Assembly (NCBI GenBank): GCA_964424545.1
Contig: CAYRJN010000241.1
Location: forward strand, 1 to 5,169
Length of the DNA: 5,169 nt
Direction: 5' to 3'
From: JAUVIB01 sp964424545
GTDB lineage: Bacteria > Calditrichota > Calditrichia > Calditrichales > Calditrichaceae
Position numbers and translations under genes: made by a program. The notes below the pieces were generated by a model. The model was given only the letters and a program-made list of their open reading frames with translations, was not told the origin of the DNA and did not search any database. This document shows, piece by piece, positions 1 through 5,169 of this stretch (within the stretch, counting starts at the first letter, position 1; each line of letters begins with the position of its first letter).

Positions 1-263
1 GAATCCCACATATCGCCTTGGTTATAGTCGATGTTTTCTTGAGAGGAAGCGACAATAATCTGCCGGGCGCTTTGCGTCGCTCCTCGCCGCGGATCATTGA
101 CGATCCATGCGAATTCCGGTTTAGGATCGGTGATTACCGCCTGTGAAGGCGCGCGCAATAATTCGATTGTTAGGCCGTTGGGCGCTTTCGGGTTATCATC
201 TATACAGCTCGAAAGTACAAAAACGACTATACTTAATAATTTCCACAGAAGCGATTTTCGCAT
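1..263 (-). CDS. Putative family 78 alpha-L-rhamnosidase lipoprotein, N-terminal part only
   Basis: Reading down from ATG at 263-261 gives 87 codons with no stop before the left edge, so this is the start of a gene whose C-terminus lies outside. The product begins MRKSLLWKLLSIVVFVLSSC: a basic N-terminus, a hydrophobic stretch and lipobox LSSC with Cys20, so it is predicted to be a lipoprotein. Residues about 30-87 match the N-terminal Ig-like domain that starts GH78 alpha-L-rhamnosidases: a leading L-x-x-P segment, PEFAW (as in PRFSW), then QSARQIIVASS (as in QTAYQILVASS), then GDMWDS (as in DLWDSGKV). Such enzymes remove terminal L-rhamnose from plant or microbial glycans. The catalytic (alpha/alpha)6 domain is not in view, so the enzyme call rests on this domain alone. 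The ribosome site is weak (GGA about 10 nt upstream). The gene lies 454 bp beyond the cvfB-like gene, so it is probably transcribed separately. Another secreted glycan-active protein with the same leading domain is possible. Confidence 0.7.
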   Translation of the reverse strand, partial: MRKSLLWKLLSIVVFVLSSCIDDNPKAPNGLTIELLRAPSQAVITDPKPEFAWIVNDPRRGATQSARQIIVASSQENIDYNQGDMWD

Positions 264-309
264 TGTTAGTTTTTCCGAATAAAAAATAATATAGCCTTCC
301 AAAGTGACT

Positions 310-338
310 AATAAAAAAAGTACAGATATAATCGTCAA
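310..338 (-). promoter_or_regulatory. Possible sigma-70-type promoter for the rhamnosidase-like gene
   Basis: On the minus strand TTGACG (338-333) is followed after 17 bp by TTTATT (315-310), a 4/6 match to the -10 consensus. It would give a leader of about 40 nt before the ATG at 263. The -35 box is good and the -10 box weak; AT-rich DNA produces such pairs by chance, and an alternative -10 (TATATT) lies nearer the gene. Confidence 0.3.
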
Positions 339-340
339 CG

Positions 341-419
341 TGTCATTCCTTCGAAAGAAGAAATCTGAATTTAGACAATGGCAAGATTTAGACTCCGATA
401 GAAACATTTGGGAATGACA
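341..419. repeat. REP/MITE-like intergenic element with 9-bp terminal inverted repeats
   Basis: The element opens with TGTCATTCC (341-349) and closes with its exact reverse complement GGAATGACA (411-419), 79 bp overall. After the left end comes TTCGAAAGAAGAAATCTG, which holds a CTTC-GAAA-GAAG mini-hairpin. Inside, ATTTAGAC occurs twice (369-376 and 386-393). The layout TGTCATTCC, short hairpin, GAAATCTG, GGAATGACA resembles a class of palindromic intergenic repeats common in many bacterial genomes. It carries no coding capacity. Its left edge lies 2 bp from the putative -35 box of the downstream gene. Confidence 0.55.
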
Positions 420-462
420 AAGGGGAGTAGAATGTTGAAACGGCAACAAAAAAATCCAACAT

Positions 463-487
463 TGTCATTCTTAGATAAATCGGAGAA
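463..487. repeat. Degenerate half-copy of the TGTCATT-type repeat
   Basis: TGTCATTC is followed by a 13-nt spacer and GAATC, the same order (TGTCATTC, loop, GAATC) as the left half of the element at 341-419 but without a closing GAATGACA arm. ATTC and GAAT can form a short stem. It looks like a decayed relative. Confidence 0.35.
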
Positions 488-511
488 TCAAAAATGCTGC
501 CTATGTAAACT

Positions 512-537
512 ATGTATAATTTCAAAATTGAATACAT
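512..537. repeat. Small AT-rich imperfect hairpin
   Basis: ATGTAT (512-517) pairs with ATACAT (532-537), and inside it AATTT (518-522) pairs with AAATT (525-529), with a 2-nt bulge and a minimal loop. There is no T-run beside it and no nearby gene boundary, so it is not a convincing terminator. No function is assigned. Confidence 0.3.
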
Positions 538-621
538 GTGTCTGAAATATGTTATTTTTTAAAATCCCAATACGATAAAATAAACCACAAGAGCTATATT
601 TATTGATAAAAATAATCAAAC

Positions 622-656
622 TGTCATTTCAATTGGCGCAAGCGACGAGAAAATCC
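622..656. repeat. Degenerate TGTCATTTC-type repeat downstream of the cvfB-like gene
   Basis: TGTCATTTC, then GGCGCAAGCGACGAG, then AAAATCC follows the pattern TGTCATTTC, GC-rich AGCGACGAG core, GAAATC seen in a widespread class of intergenic palindromes. It lies 62 bp past the operon's last stop codon. Such an element can fold in the transcript and protect or end the 3' end, but the arms are imperfect and there is no clear T-run, so a terminator role is only a guess. Confidence 0.4.
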
Positions 657-717
657 CGAATTATACAGATGAACAGTTACATAAATTCTCTAAACCGCTG
701 TGTATTTAAAAAAGGAT

Positions 718-1554
718 TTATTTTATCAAACGAATACCATCGTTTTCAATAGAGATACGATTTTTCTTATATAGCGCTCCCACCGATTTCTTATAGTTTT
801 TCTTGCTCATACCGAACAGATTGTATATTAATTGTGGATCGCTTTTATCCGTTACGGCCATAAAACCGTTATTTTCTTTTAAGATATCAACAATATGTTC
901 AGACAGAGAACTAACTTTTTTATAACCCGGTTTTTGTAATGTGAGATCTATTTTACCGTCATCGCGAATACTGGAAATATAGCCTGTGAGTTTCTGCCCT
1001 TCTTGAAGTCCCCTGAAAATCTCATTATGATAAAGTAAGCCCCAACAGCAATTCTCAATAATGGCGTTAAAACCCATATCGCTTCGGTTGCAAATTAATA
1101 ATTCAACTTGCATCCCCGCTTTAAAACGCCCTTTTGTATCCTTTGACGTAAATTTATTCAATTTTGAAGATGCAACAATACGCCTGCTCTGCCTGTCAAG
1201 ATAAACATGCACAACATAGGATTGGCCTTCCCGCATACGCTCTTTCTGTTCTCGAAAAGGAACGAGAAGATCTTTGGGCAGCCCCCAGTCAAGAAATGCG
1301 CCGAAGGAGGAAAGGGAAACAACCTTTAAGTAGGCAAAATCGCCGACTTGCGCCAGCGGCTCTATGGTTGTGGCAATTATACGGCCATCGGAATCGTGGT
1401 AAATAAAAACGTTAAGAATATCACCCGTTTGTGCATCTCGCGGAATATATTTCGTCGGCAGCAAAATTTCACCCAACTCTTCCCCGTCGAGATACATGCC
1501 GTGATCAACCTGCCGTAATACTTCGAGAAAGTTTACTTTGCCGATTTCAATCAT
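718..1554 (-). CDS. cvfB: CvfB-family S1-domain RNA-binding protein
   Basis: This 278-aa protein matches the CvfB/YitL family in length and order of parts. Residues about 1-63 form a first S1-like beta-barrel (GKVNFLEV...GEILLPTKYIP). Residues about 70-131 are the clearest S1 domain, with SSFGAFLDWGLPKDLLVP and a closing RIVASSKLNKF. Residues about 145-206 form a third S1-like barrel ending GKIDLTLQ. Residues about 214-278 look like a winged helix (DPQLIYNLFGMSKKNYKKSVGALYKKN). In Firmicutes, CvfB binds RNA and affects virulence factor expression; the role outside that group is poorly defined. The protein is cytoplasmic with no signal peptide. The ATG lies 7 nt after the TGA of the dctP-like gene, and its GAG ribosome site overlaps that stop, so translation is probably coupled. 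It is the last gene of the tatT-dctP operon, an unusual partner for a transporter. The family call is firm; the target RNAs are unknown. Confidence 0.85.
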   Translation of the reverse strand: MIEIGKVNFLEVLRQVDHGMYLDGEELGEILLPTKYIPRDAQTGDILNVFIYHDSDGRIIATTIEPLAQVGDFAYLKVVSLSSFGAFLDWGLPKDLLVPFREQKERMREGQSYVVHVYLDRQSRRIVASSKLNKFTSKDTKGRFKAGMQVELLICNRSDMGFNAIIENCCWGLLYHNEIFRGLQEGQKLTGYISSIRDDGKIDLTLQKPGYKKVSSLSEHIVDILKENNGFMAVTDKSDPQLIYNLFGMSKKNYKKSVGALYKKNRISIENDGIRLIK

Positions 1555-1561
1555 TTAAAAC

Positions 1562-2560
1562 TCATTTCTCTTTATTTCTGAAGGCGTTTACGGCGCCTTC
1601 AATTTGATTCAAAAGCTCTTGACTGTAGAGGTGTCCGACTAATTCGCGGCGCGATTTTTCTCCGAGCTGCAAAAATTCGTCCAAAGTTTTTTTGTCCTGC
1701 ACTTTAGTAAGAACGAGTCCGTTTTTAACCATCTCTTTGATGGAATTTTCATTATCGATTCGGCTTAAACGCGTTAACTCGTTAAAATATTTTTGTCCCA
1801 AATCCAAAAGTATTTTTTGATTTTCCGGTGAAATCTTCTTAAAACTCCTTTTGGTAACCAGCACCGCGCCCATGGAATTGGCGAGAGGGATATCTAACAT
1901 GTATTTTACTTTGGTAAACCATTGTAAGCCGAGGCAGGCCAGTGGCGAGGTATAAACGCCATCGATCAACCCCGTTTGTAAAGAGGTTAATACGTCCGTA
2001 ATGGATAAAGGAATCGGGCTGATGCCGGCGGTTTTATAGAGCGCCTCCGCAAGGGGGTCGCCTTCCCACATCCACATTTTAACTTTATTAAGATCGTCTT
2101 TTTTCCGTAAAGGATAATTAGAAAAAATATAGACAAAACCCACTTCCGCCCAGCCGAGTAAAACATAGCCTTTTTTCTCAAATCCTTTGGCAAAGCGGTC
2201 AAAGAATTTTTGTTTTACAAAATCGATTTCCGCTTGACTCTCAAAAAGGAAAGGGGTATCGAGAATGCGCACTTCCGGTAAAATAGCTCCCAAGCCGACA
2301 CCGGTGAATCCGCCGCTCTGCAATTGATTAATACGCATTTTACGAATTACATCCTTTTCATCGCCCTGAACGCCGCCGGCATAAATTTTAATTTTTACCT
2401 CTCCGTTAGTCTGTTTTTTAACTTCATCGGCAAATTCACGCATAACATTCATCCATGTTGAGCCTTCCGGCGCGAGAGTGGCAAATTTTATGGTTACCGT
2501 GTTGGCGGAAAGTATAGTCGCAAATAGTAGAATCGACAAAACGATCTTTATATATTTCAT
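1562..2560 (-). CDS. dctP: DctP-type TRAP transporter substrate-binding protein (TatP-like)
   Basis: This 332-aa protein has a signal peptide (MKYIKIVLSILLFATILSA, likely cleaved after Ala19) with no lipobox Cys, so it should be free in the periplasm. The mature start TVTIKFATLAPEGSTWMNVMREFADEV is the classic DctP opening. It is followed by GEVKIKIYAGGVQGDEKDVIRKMR (about 53-76), LPEVRILDTPFLF (94-106) and PIPLSITDVLTSLQTGLIDG (182-201), all family hallmarks. DctP proteins deliver ligands to a sodium- or proton-driven DctQM permease. At the place where carboxylate-binding members carry the ligand-anchoring Arg (LKIRV), this one reads VKMWMWEGDP, putting Trp163 at that site. With the TatT-type gene 27 bp upstream, it fits the substrate-binding half of a TPR-associated TRAP system like Treponema Tp0957. 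A strong AAAAGGA site (2574-2568) lies 6 nt before the ATG. No permease gene follows. Confidence 0.9.
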   Translation of the reverse strand: MKYIKIVLSILLFATILSANTVTIKFATLAPEGSTWMNVMREFADEVKKQTNGEVKIKIYAGGVQGDEKDVIRKMRINQLQSGGFTGVGLGAILPEVRILDTPFLFESQAEIDFVKQKFFDRFAKGFEKKGYVLLGWAEVGFVYIFSNYPLRKKDDLNKVKMWMWEGDPLAEALYKTAGISPIPLSITDVLTSLQTGLIDGVYTSPLACLGLQWFTKVKYMLDIPLANSMGAVLVTKRSFKKISPENQKILLDLGQKYFNELTRLSRIDNENSIKEMVKNGLVLTKVQDKKTLDEFLQLGEKSRRELVGHLYSQELLNQIEGAVNAFRNKEK

Positions 2561-2587
2561 AACAAATCCTTTTCGAAATTATACATT

Positions 2588-3454
2588 TTAAAAAATATTT
2601 TCTTTTTTGCTCATTAGATATTTTGCCTTTTTCTTGGCAATTTGCGTAAACAGCTCTTTGCCGGGCATGATATCAAGGGGCGCTTCCTCTATTTTACGAA
2701 TATAAGAATCAAAAAGTTGCTCGTCCAGTATTTTAGCGGCGTAATATTTGGCCATATACACATAAGCCATCATATACTTTCCGTCGGTTAATTGAATATT
2801 TTTATCAAAATACATTTTGGCTTTTTGCGGATCGCCCCCCATAATACGCGGTTTCATTCCGTAAACGGCGCCAAGATATAGATAAACCGCCCCGTCAAAA
2901 TAGGATGGCTTCAAAGCGGCAATCTGTTCCATAATAACTCGCGTTTTAGGCAATTCTAACAAAGCCGCGGGATTATCCAAAGAAAGATTTATGTAACCGG
3001 CCCATGAAAAACCGGCCCAGAAAAGAGCCGGCACATCATCTCTTTTCATTTTTTTTACGGCCGCGGAAAAGTCTTGAGGACTTTTTTTCTCCGCTTCCCG
3101 GAAAGCGCTGTTTTGTCTTAAAACGCGCAGGGCGTATTCTTTTGCCCGCAAATAAAATAGTTTTGCCCGTTCGTTATCTACATCTTCGCAAAAACCCAGC
3201 GCATATCCGGCATACCCCTGTGCCGCCAGTAGAAGTAAATCTTTGTTATTCGGATCGCTTTTTAACAGGCCGTCAATCAGTTTCAAATCGGACGCCATAG
3301 CTTGTTCGGCAATCGTTAAATCGCTTTCTTCATAAAGCGCTTCCACGCTGCTGTTAAAAATGGGCGTCATGCTTCGAACGGCCATACGATTTAAGCTGCA
3401 TGAAGACAGCAATAAAAGCAGCGCGGTAAAAATGATATAAAAAATCTTTTTCAT
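2588..3454 (-). CDS. tatT: TatT-family TPR lipoprotein of a TRAP transporter (TPAT)
   Basis: This 288-aa protein begins MKKIFYIIFTALLLLLSSC, a lipoprotein signal with lipobox LSSC and Cys19 as the lipidated residue. The rest is almost all helical and matches the TatT family, known from Treponema pallidum Tp0956. Visible hallmarks are LLAAQGYAGYALGF (about 75-88), DVPALFWAGFSWAGYINLSL (140-159), the IMGGDPQKAKMYFDKNIQL segment (204-222) and AYVYMAKYYAAK (230-241), which read as degenerate tetratricopeptide helices. In Treponema, TatT forms a ring-like trimer that binds the DctP-type partner in the periplasm, so the same pairing is likely with the gene 27 bp downstream. It is the first gene of the operon. 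The ATG at 3454 is favoured because it directly starts the signal peptide and has GAG 6 nt upstream. How TatT aids transport is unresolved; lipid or hydrophobic ligand handling has been proposed. Confidence 0.85.
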   Translation of the reverse strand: MKKIFYIIFTALLLLLSSCSLNRMAVRSMTPIFNSSVEALYEESDLTIAEQAMASDLKLIDGLLKSDPNNKDLLLLAAQGYAGYALGFCEDVDNERAKLFYLRAKEYALRVLRQNSAFREAEKKSPQDFSAAVKKMKRDDVPALFWAGFSWAGYINLSLDNPAALLELPKTRVIMEQIAALKPSYFDGAVYLYLGAVYGMKPRIMGGDPQKAKMYFDKNIQLTDGKYMMAYVYMAKYYAAKILDEQLFDSYIRKIEEAPLDIMPGKELFTQIAKKKAKYLMSKKENIF

Positions 3455-3479
3455 GACTATCTCACAATTATTGATTTGT

Positions 3480-3510
3480 GTTATAACTTAGTGATTTTTA
3501 CAACGCGTTG
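3480..3510 (-). promoter_or_regulatory. Possible promoter and operator of the tatT-dctP-cvfB operon
   Basis: On the minus strand TATAAC (3485-3480) is a fair -10 box about 25 nt before the tatT ATG. At the matching -35 distance lies the perfect 10-bp palindrome CAACGCGTTG (3501-3510) instead of a TTGACA-like box. A central CG flanked by AAC/GTT arms is the form of many LacI-family operators. A regulator binding here would cover the -35 region. A looser CACAA/TTGTG repeat (3463-3467 and 3476-3480) lies in the leader. Neither the promoter nor the operator is proven. Confidence 0.3.
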
Positions 3511-3684
3511 CAAAGTATCGCGGGAAATAGAAGATAATAGATATTCTTCAAAGGCCGCATTTCTATTCATTCATATATGAGCCTGTTTATTTAATACGAT
3601 GTTTGGCCGTTTTTAAATTTTCTTAAAATATGATTAAACAACCAGAGTCATCTATTGATTTTATATTTTTATTTTAGCGATTTG

Positions 3685-4587
3685 CTATTCAATCCAATTA
3701 ATTTTTTTCTTTCCTCTTTTTACGGCTTTTTTATATTTATATTTCGGATAGCCGAACAATATTGAAATCACAGCCTCATGGTTTTGGGGGATATTAAACA
3801 TCCTTTTTATTTGTTTGACTTTGTTAATTGCCGCCGGGATAATACCGTTCATTACCGCGCCTAAACCTAAGGAATGAATTGCAAACATAATGTAAACGGC
3901 ATAAATAAGCGAATTATCGGTATGTTCTTCGGCGCCTTTATCGGCATGGAATATCATTATCGCCGGCGCGCCTCTCGTAATTCGGTCTCCGTATTTCAAT
4001 TTATAATTATCCAGTTTTGACATGGGATAAAGATGGTTTTTTATGGTATTAAACGTTTCAATCCCTTTTTTATGTTTAATCATTCTGCTGATAAACGGGT
4101 TTTCTACCCATTTTACGATATCATCAAGAAATTGCTCACTCAAAGGCAATATGTCTTCAATTTTACGACGATTATTTACAACGGTTATTTCAACTTTGTT
4201 AGGCGCCGCCCCGTAAGGCGCGTAATCCAATACATTTAATATTTTTTCGACAACCTCTTTTTCGACCGCTTTGGTTTTAAAATTTCGTATGGATCTGCGT
4301 GTTGCGATGAAATCGATATATCGCTTGTAATTTACCGTATTATCGGGTAATTCGAAAAGATTATCTTCATAAGTGTATTTTGTAATATTAACGGCATCGT
4401 TAGTACAAACAGCCATACATTGCCCGCATTCCAAACAGATAGATTCTCGTTCGGGAATAAAATTCACCAGCCCCGCCTCATCAACGGCAATAATATTTAC
4501 GGGACAAATTTCAATACACAATTTACATTTTTGGCATCTGTTCTGATTAATAAAATTTTTGGACTTTTTTATCATTTGAAGCGGCAT
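3685..4587 (-). CDS. Ferredoxin-nitroreductase fusion (4Fe-4S domain plus FMN nitroreductase)
   Basis: This is a 300-aa cytoplasmic protein. Residues 18-28 carry CQKCKLCIEIC followed by Pro, and residues 51-61 carry CLECGQCMAVC followed by Thr: a two-cluster 4Fe-4S ferredoxin domain with all eight cysteines. After a linker, residues about 88-300 form a nitroreductase fold: FIATRRSIRNF (93-103, FMN phosphate-binding RRS), APYGAAPNK (123-131), RGAPAIMIFHAD (205-216), a helix with HSLGLGAVMNG (238-248), and ISILFGYPKYKYKK (274-287). Such fusions pass electrons from internal clusters to FMN; the physiological substrate is usually unknown, so nitro-compound reduction should not be assumed. A TTG at 4632 would add 15 residues, but ATG at 4587 has AAAGGA 7 nt upstream, while the added segment looks unconserved. 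The gene stands alone: 230 bp separate it from the next operon, and it has its own promoter candidate. Confidence 0.88.
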   Translation of the reverse strand: MPLQMIKKSKNFINQNRCQKCKLCIEICPVNIIAVDEAGLVNFIPERESICLECGQCMAVCTNDAVNITKYTYEDNLFELPDNTVNYKRYIDFIATRRSIRNFKTKAVEKEVVEKILNVLDYAPYGAAPNKVEITVVNNRRKIEDILPLSEQFLDDIVKWVENPFISRMIKHKKGIETFNTIKNHLYPMSKLDNYKLKYGDRITRGAPAIMIFHADKGAEEHTDNSLIYAVYIMFAIHSLGLGAVMNGIIPAAINKVKQIKRMFNIPQNHEAVISILFGYPKYKYKKAVKRGKKKINWIE

Positions 4588-4594
4588 AAGGGCA

Positions 4595-4600
4595 TCCTTT
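4595..4600 (-). promoter_or_regulatory. Ribosome binding site that sets the ferredoxin-nitroreductase start
   Basis: AAAGGA on the minus strand lies 7 nt before the ATG at 4587, near-ideal spacing. It falls inside the reading frame of the longer TTG-started version, which has no comparable site upstream, so the shorter 300-aa protein is preferred. Confidence 0.75.
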
Positions 4601-4673
4601 CTTAAAAGATGATATTTTTGTGATTGCTGCAAACAAATTAATTGCCGTATCGGCGACGAAAAAAACTTTTCAT

Positions 4674-4696
4674 ATTATAAAAACAGCTCTGTTTTT
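4674..4696 (-). promoter_or_regulatory. Promoter -10 box with an overlapping 18-bp inverted repeat
   Basis: A perfect TATAAT lies on the minus strand (4679-4674), about 87 nt upstream of the ferredoxin-nitroreductase ATG. Directly upstream is AAAAACAGctCTGTTTTT (4679-4696, plus-strand sense): perfect 8-bp arms around a 2-bp centre. It fills the spacer between the -10 box and where the -35 box should be, a classic repressor position, and no recognisable TTGACA is seen. The roughly 80-nt leader also contains GCCGTATCGGC (4644-4654), a 4-bp-stem hairpin. The repeat's regulator is not in the window. Confidence 0.45.
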
Positions 4697-5169
4697 TTCT
4701 TGGTATGTTTCCGTACAAATACAAAAGCCTTTCTTCCGTTTATTGACACGTATTTCGGACGACTTTTCAGGCTGATTCCAAACGAAGGTATTCAACTTAT
4801 TTATGTTTTGATCTAATTTACTAAAAGTTATCTATATGAAAAATATTTTTATATAGATAACAAAATTCAGTAAAGTAGGGTACAAAACGTAAGCGTAAAC
4901 TATTACAATTAATGTTACGTTCCACTTTGTTTCATAATCGTAAATTTTCATAATATGCAATACATAAATTGTTTCAACGCAAATCTATAATAATCATTTT
5001 GAACAACCAGTTTAAAAACACAGAGATGCCAATTAATTAAGGATAAAAACGAGTGGAGAATATAGCAAGATTTATCACCATTAGTCCAACTCTTAGAACT
5101 AAAATCGTTGTTCGATATTGTATTGGTTCAGGCGATTTGGTACTTTTTAAAGCGAAAAAACTTTGTTAT
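4697..5169. other. AT-rich region without a supportable gene
   Basis: Apart from the palindrome at 4801-4892, I see no gene here. A plus-strand frame from GTG at about 5053 stays open for 39 codons to the right edge, with AAGGA 9 nt upstream, but its translation resembles nothing I know. A minus-strand frame entering from the right edge stops after 13 codons (TGA at 5130-5128) and could be the tail of a gene outside. Neither can be decided from this window. No tRNA, rRNA or insertion sequence is visible. Confidence 0.5.
4801..4892. repeat. Large nested palindrome (92 bp) in intergenic DNA
   Basis: Three concentric pairs of arms are visible. The inner pair is GTTATCTATAT (4827-4837) with ATATAGATAAC (4851-4861), a perfect 11 bp. 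The middle pair is CTAATTTACT (4813-4822) with AGTAAAGTAG (4869-4878), 9 of 10. The outer pair is TTATGTTTTG (4801-4810) with CAAAACGTAA (4883-4892), 9 of 10. The centre, AAAAATATTTTT (4839-4850), is itself palindromic. Unpaired stretches of 2-7 nt separate the arms. There is no GC-rich stem and no trailing T-run, so it is not a standard terminator. It could be a cruciform, a decayed MITE, or a structured binding site; no encoded element adjoins it. Confidence 0.6.

Larger units (their letters stand above)
264..717. other. Non-coding gap between the cvfB-like gene and the rhamnosidase-like gene
   Basis: These 454 bp separate two minus-strand genes. I see no ORF with a credible ribosome site, no tRNA-like fold, and no GC-rich hairpin with a T-run just downstream of the cvfB-like stop. 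What it holds is three degenerate TGTCATT-type repeats (341-419, 463-487, 622-656), a small AT-rich hairpin (512-537), a 7-bp inverted repeat AATGTTG/CAACATT (431-437 and 457-463), and a possible promoter near the left end. Confidence 0.7.

Noticed and set aside
97..282. Plus-strand 61-aa open frame
   Set aside because: It lies opposite the lipoprotein start, which has a signal peptide and domain pattern; the plus-strand protein shows no recognisable features.
1164..1406. Plus-strand 80-aa frame inside the cvfB-like gene
   Set aside because: Antisense shadow of a well-supported S1-domain coding sequence.
1987..2202. Minus-strand 71-aa frame inside the dctP-like gene
   Set aside because: Out-of-frame overlap with a clear family protein; no ribosome site or domain.
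3004..3300. Plus-strand 98-aa frame inside the tatT-like gene
   Set aside because: Antisense shadow; the low-complexity basic protein is an artefact of the opposite strand.
3608..3630. TTTTAA/TTAAAA inverted repeat downstream of the nitroreductase gene as a terminator
   Set aside because: The stem is only A-T pairs, about 60-75 bp past the stop, without a GC core; chance in AT-rich DNA is likely.
4033..4239. Plus-strand frames inside the ferredoxin-nitroreductase gene (also 4420-4605)
   Set aside because: Antisense to conserved FMN and 4Fe-4S motifs; their proteins are unlike any family.
4743..4771. TTGACA on the plus strand as a promoter -35 box
   Set aside because: No acceptable -10 box at 16-18 bp and no gene downstream on that strand.
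5053..5169. Plus-strand frame from GTG, open to the right edge, with AAGGA 9 nt upstream
   Set aside because: Only 39 codons, a rare start codon, and no recognisable sequence; longer sequence to the right would decide it.
5128..5169. Possible minus-strand gene tail of 13 codons ending in TGA
   Set aside because: Too short to distinguish from chance, although its strand agrees with the other genes.

Overview
The window suggests a Gram-negative bacterium of moderate-to-low GC. There are two lipoprotein signal sequences, a periplasmic solute-binding protein, and a predicted secreted rhamnosidase. Genes carry clear Shine-Dalgarno (AAAGGA-type) sites. The TatT/DctP pair is best known from Treponema but also occurs in other diderm phyla, so the sequence alone does not fix the phylum; FCB-group, spirochaete-like or candidate-phylum bacteria are all possible. 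All recognisable genes lie on the minus strand and read right to left. There are no rRNA, tRNA, CRISPR or transposase genes.

Layout from upstream (right) to downstream (left). (1) 4588-5169 is AT-rich and holds no gene that I can support. It contains a 92-bp nested palindrome (4801-4892) and the promoter region of the next gene, with an 18-bp inverted repeat beside the -10 box. (2) 3685-4587 encodes a 300-aa protein fusing two 4Fe-4S ferredoxin clusters to an FMN nitroreductase domain; its start is set by a good ribosome binding site. (3) 3455-3684 is a short spacer with a possible promoter and a CAACGCGTTG palindrome. (4) 3454-718 is a tight three-gene operon: a TatT-type TPR lipoprotein, a DctP-type TRAP substrate-binding protein, and a CvfB-type S1-domain RNA-binding protein. 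(5) 264-717 is a non-coding gap with three degenerate TGTCATT-type REP-like repeats and a possible promoter. (6) 1-263 is the N-terminus of a lipoprotein that looks like a family 78 alpha-L-rhamnosidase and runs off the left edge.

TatT and DctP should act together in the periplasm as the capture module of a TPR-protein-associated TRAP (TPAT) transporter. The membrane subunits (DctQ/DctM) that would complete it are absent here, and the third operon place is taken by an RNA-binding protein. The binding protein also has Trp where carboxylate-binding TRAP proteins have their ligand-anchoring Arg, so the ligand is probably not a simple carboxylate. This incomplete TPAT operon, the large palindrome and the operator-like repeat at the ferredoxin-nitroreductase promoter are the observations most worth following.
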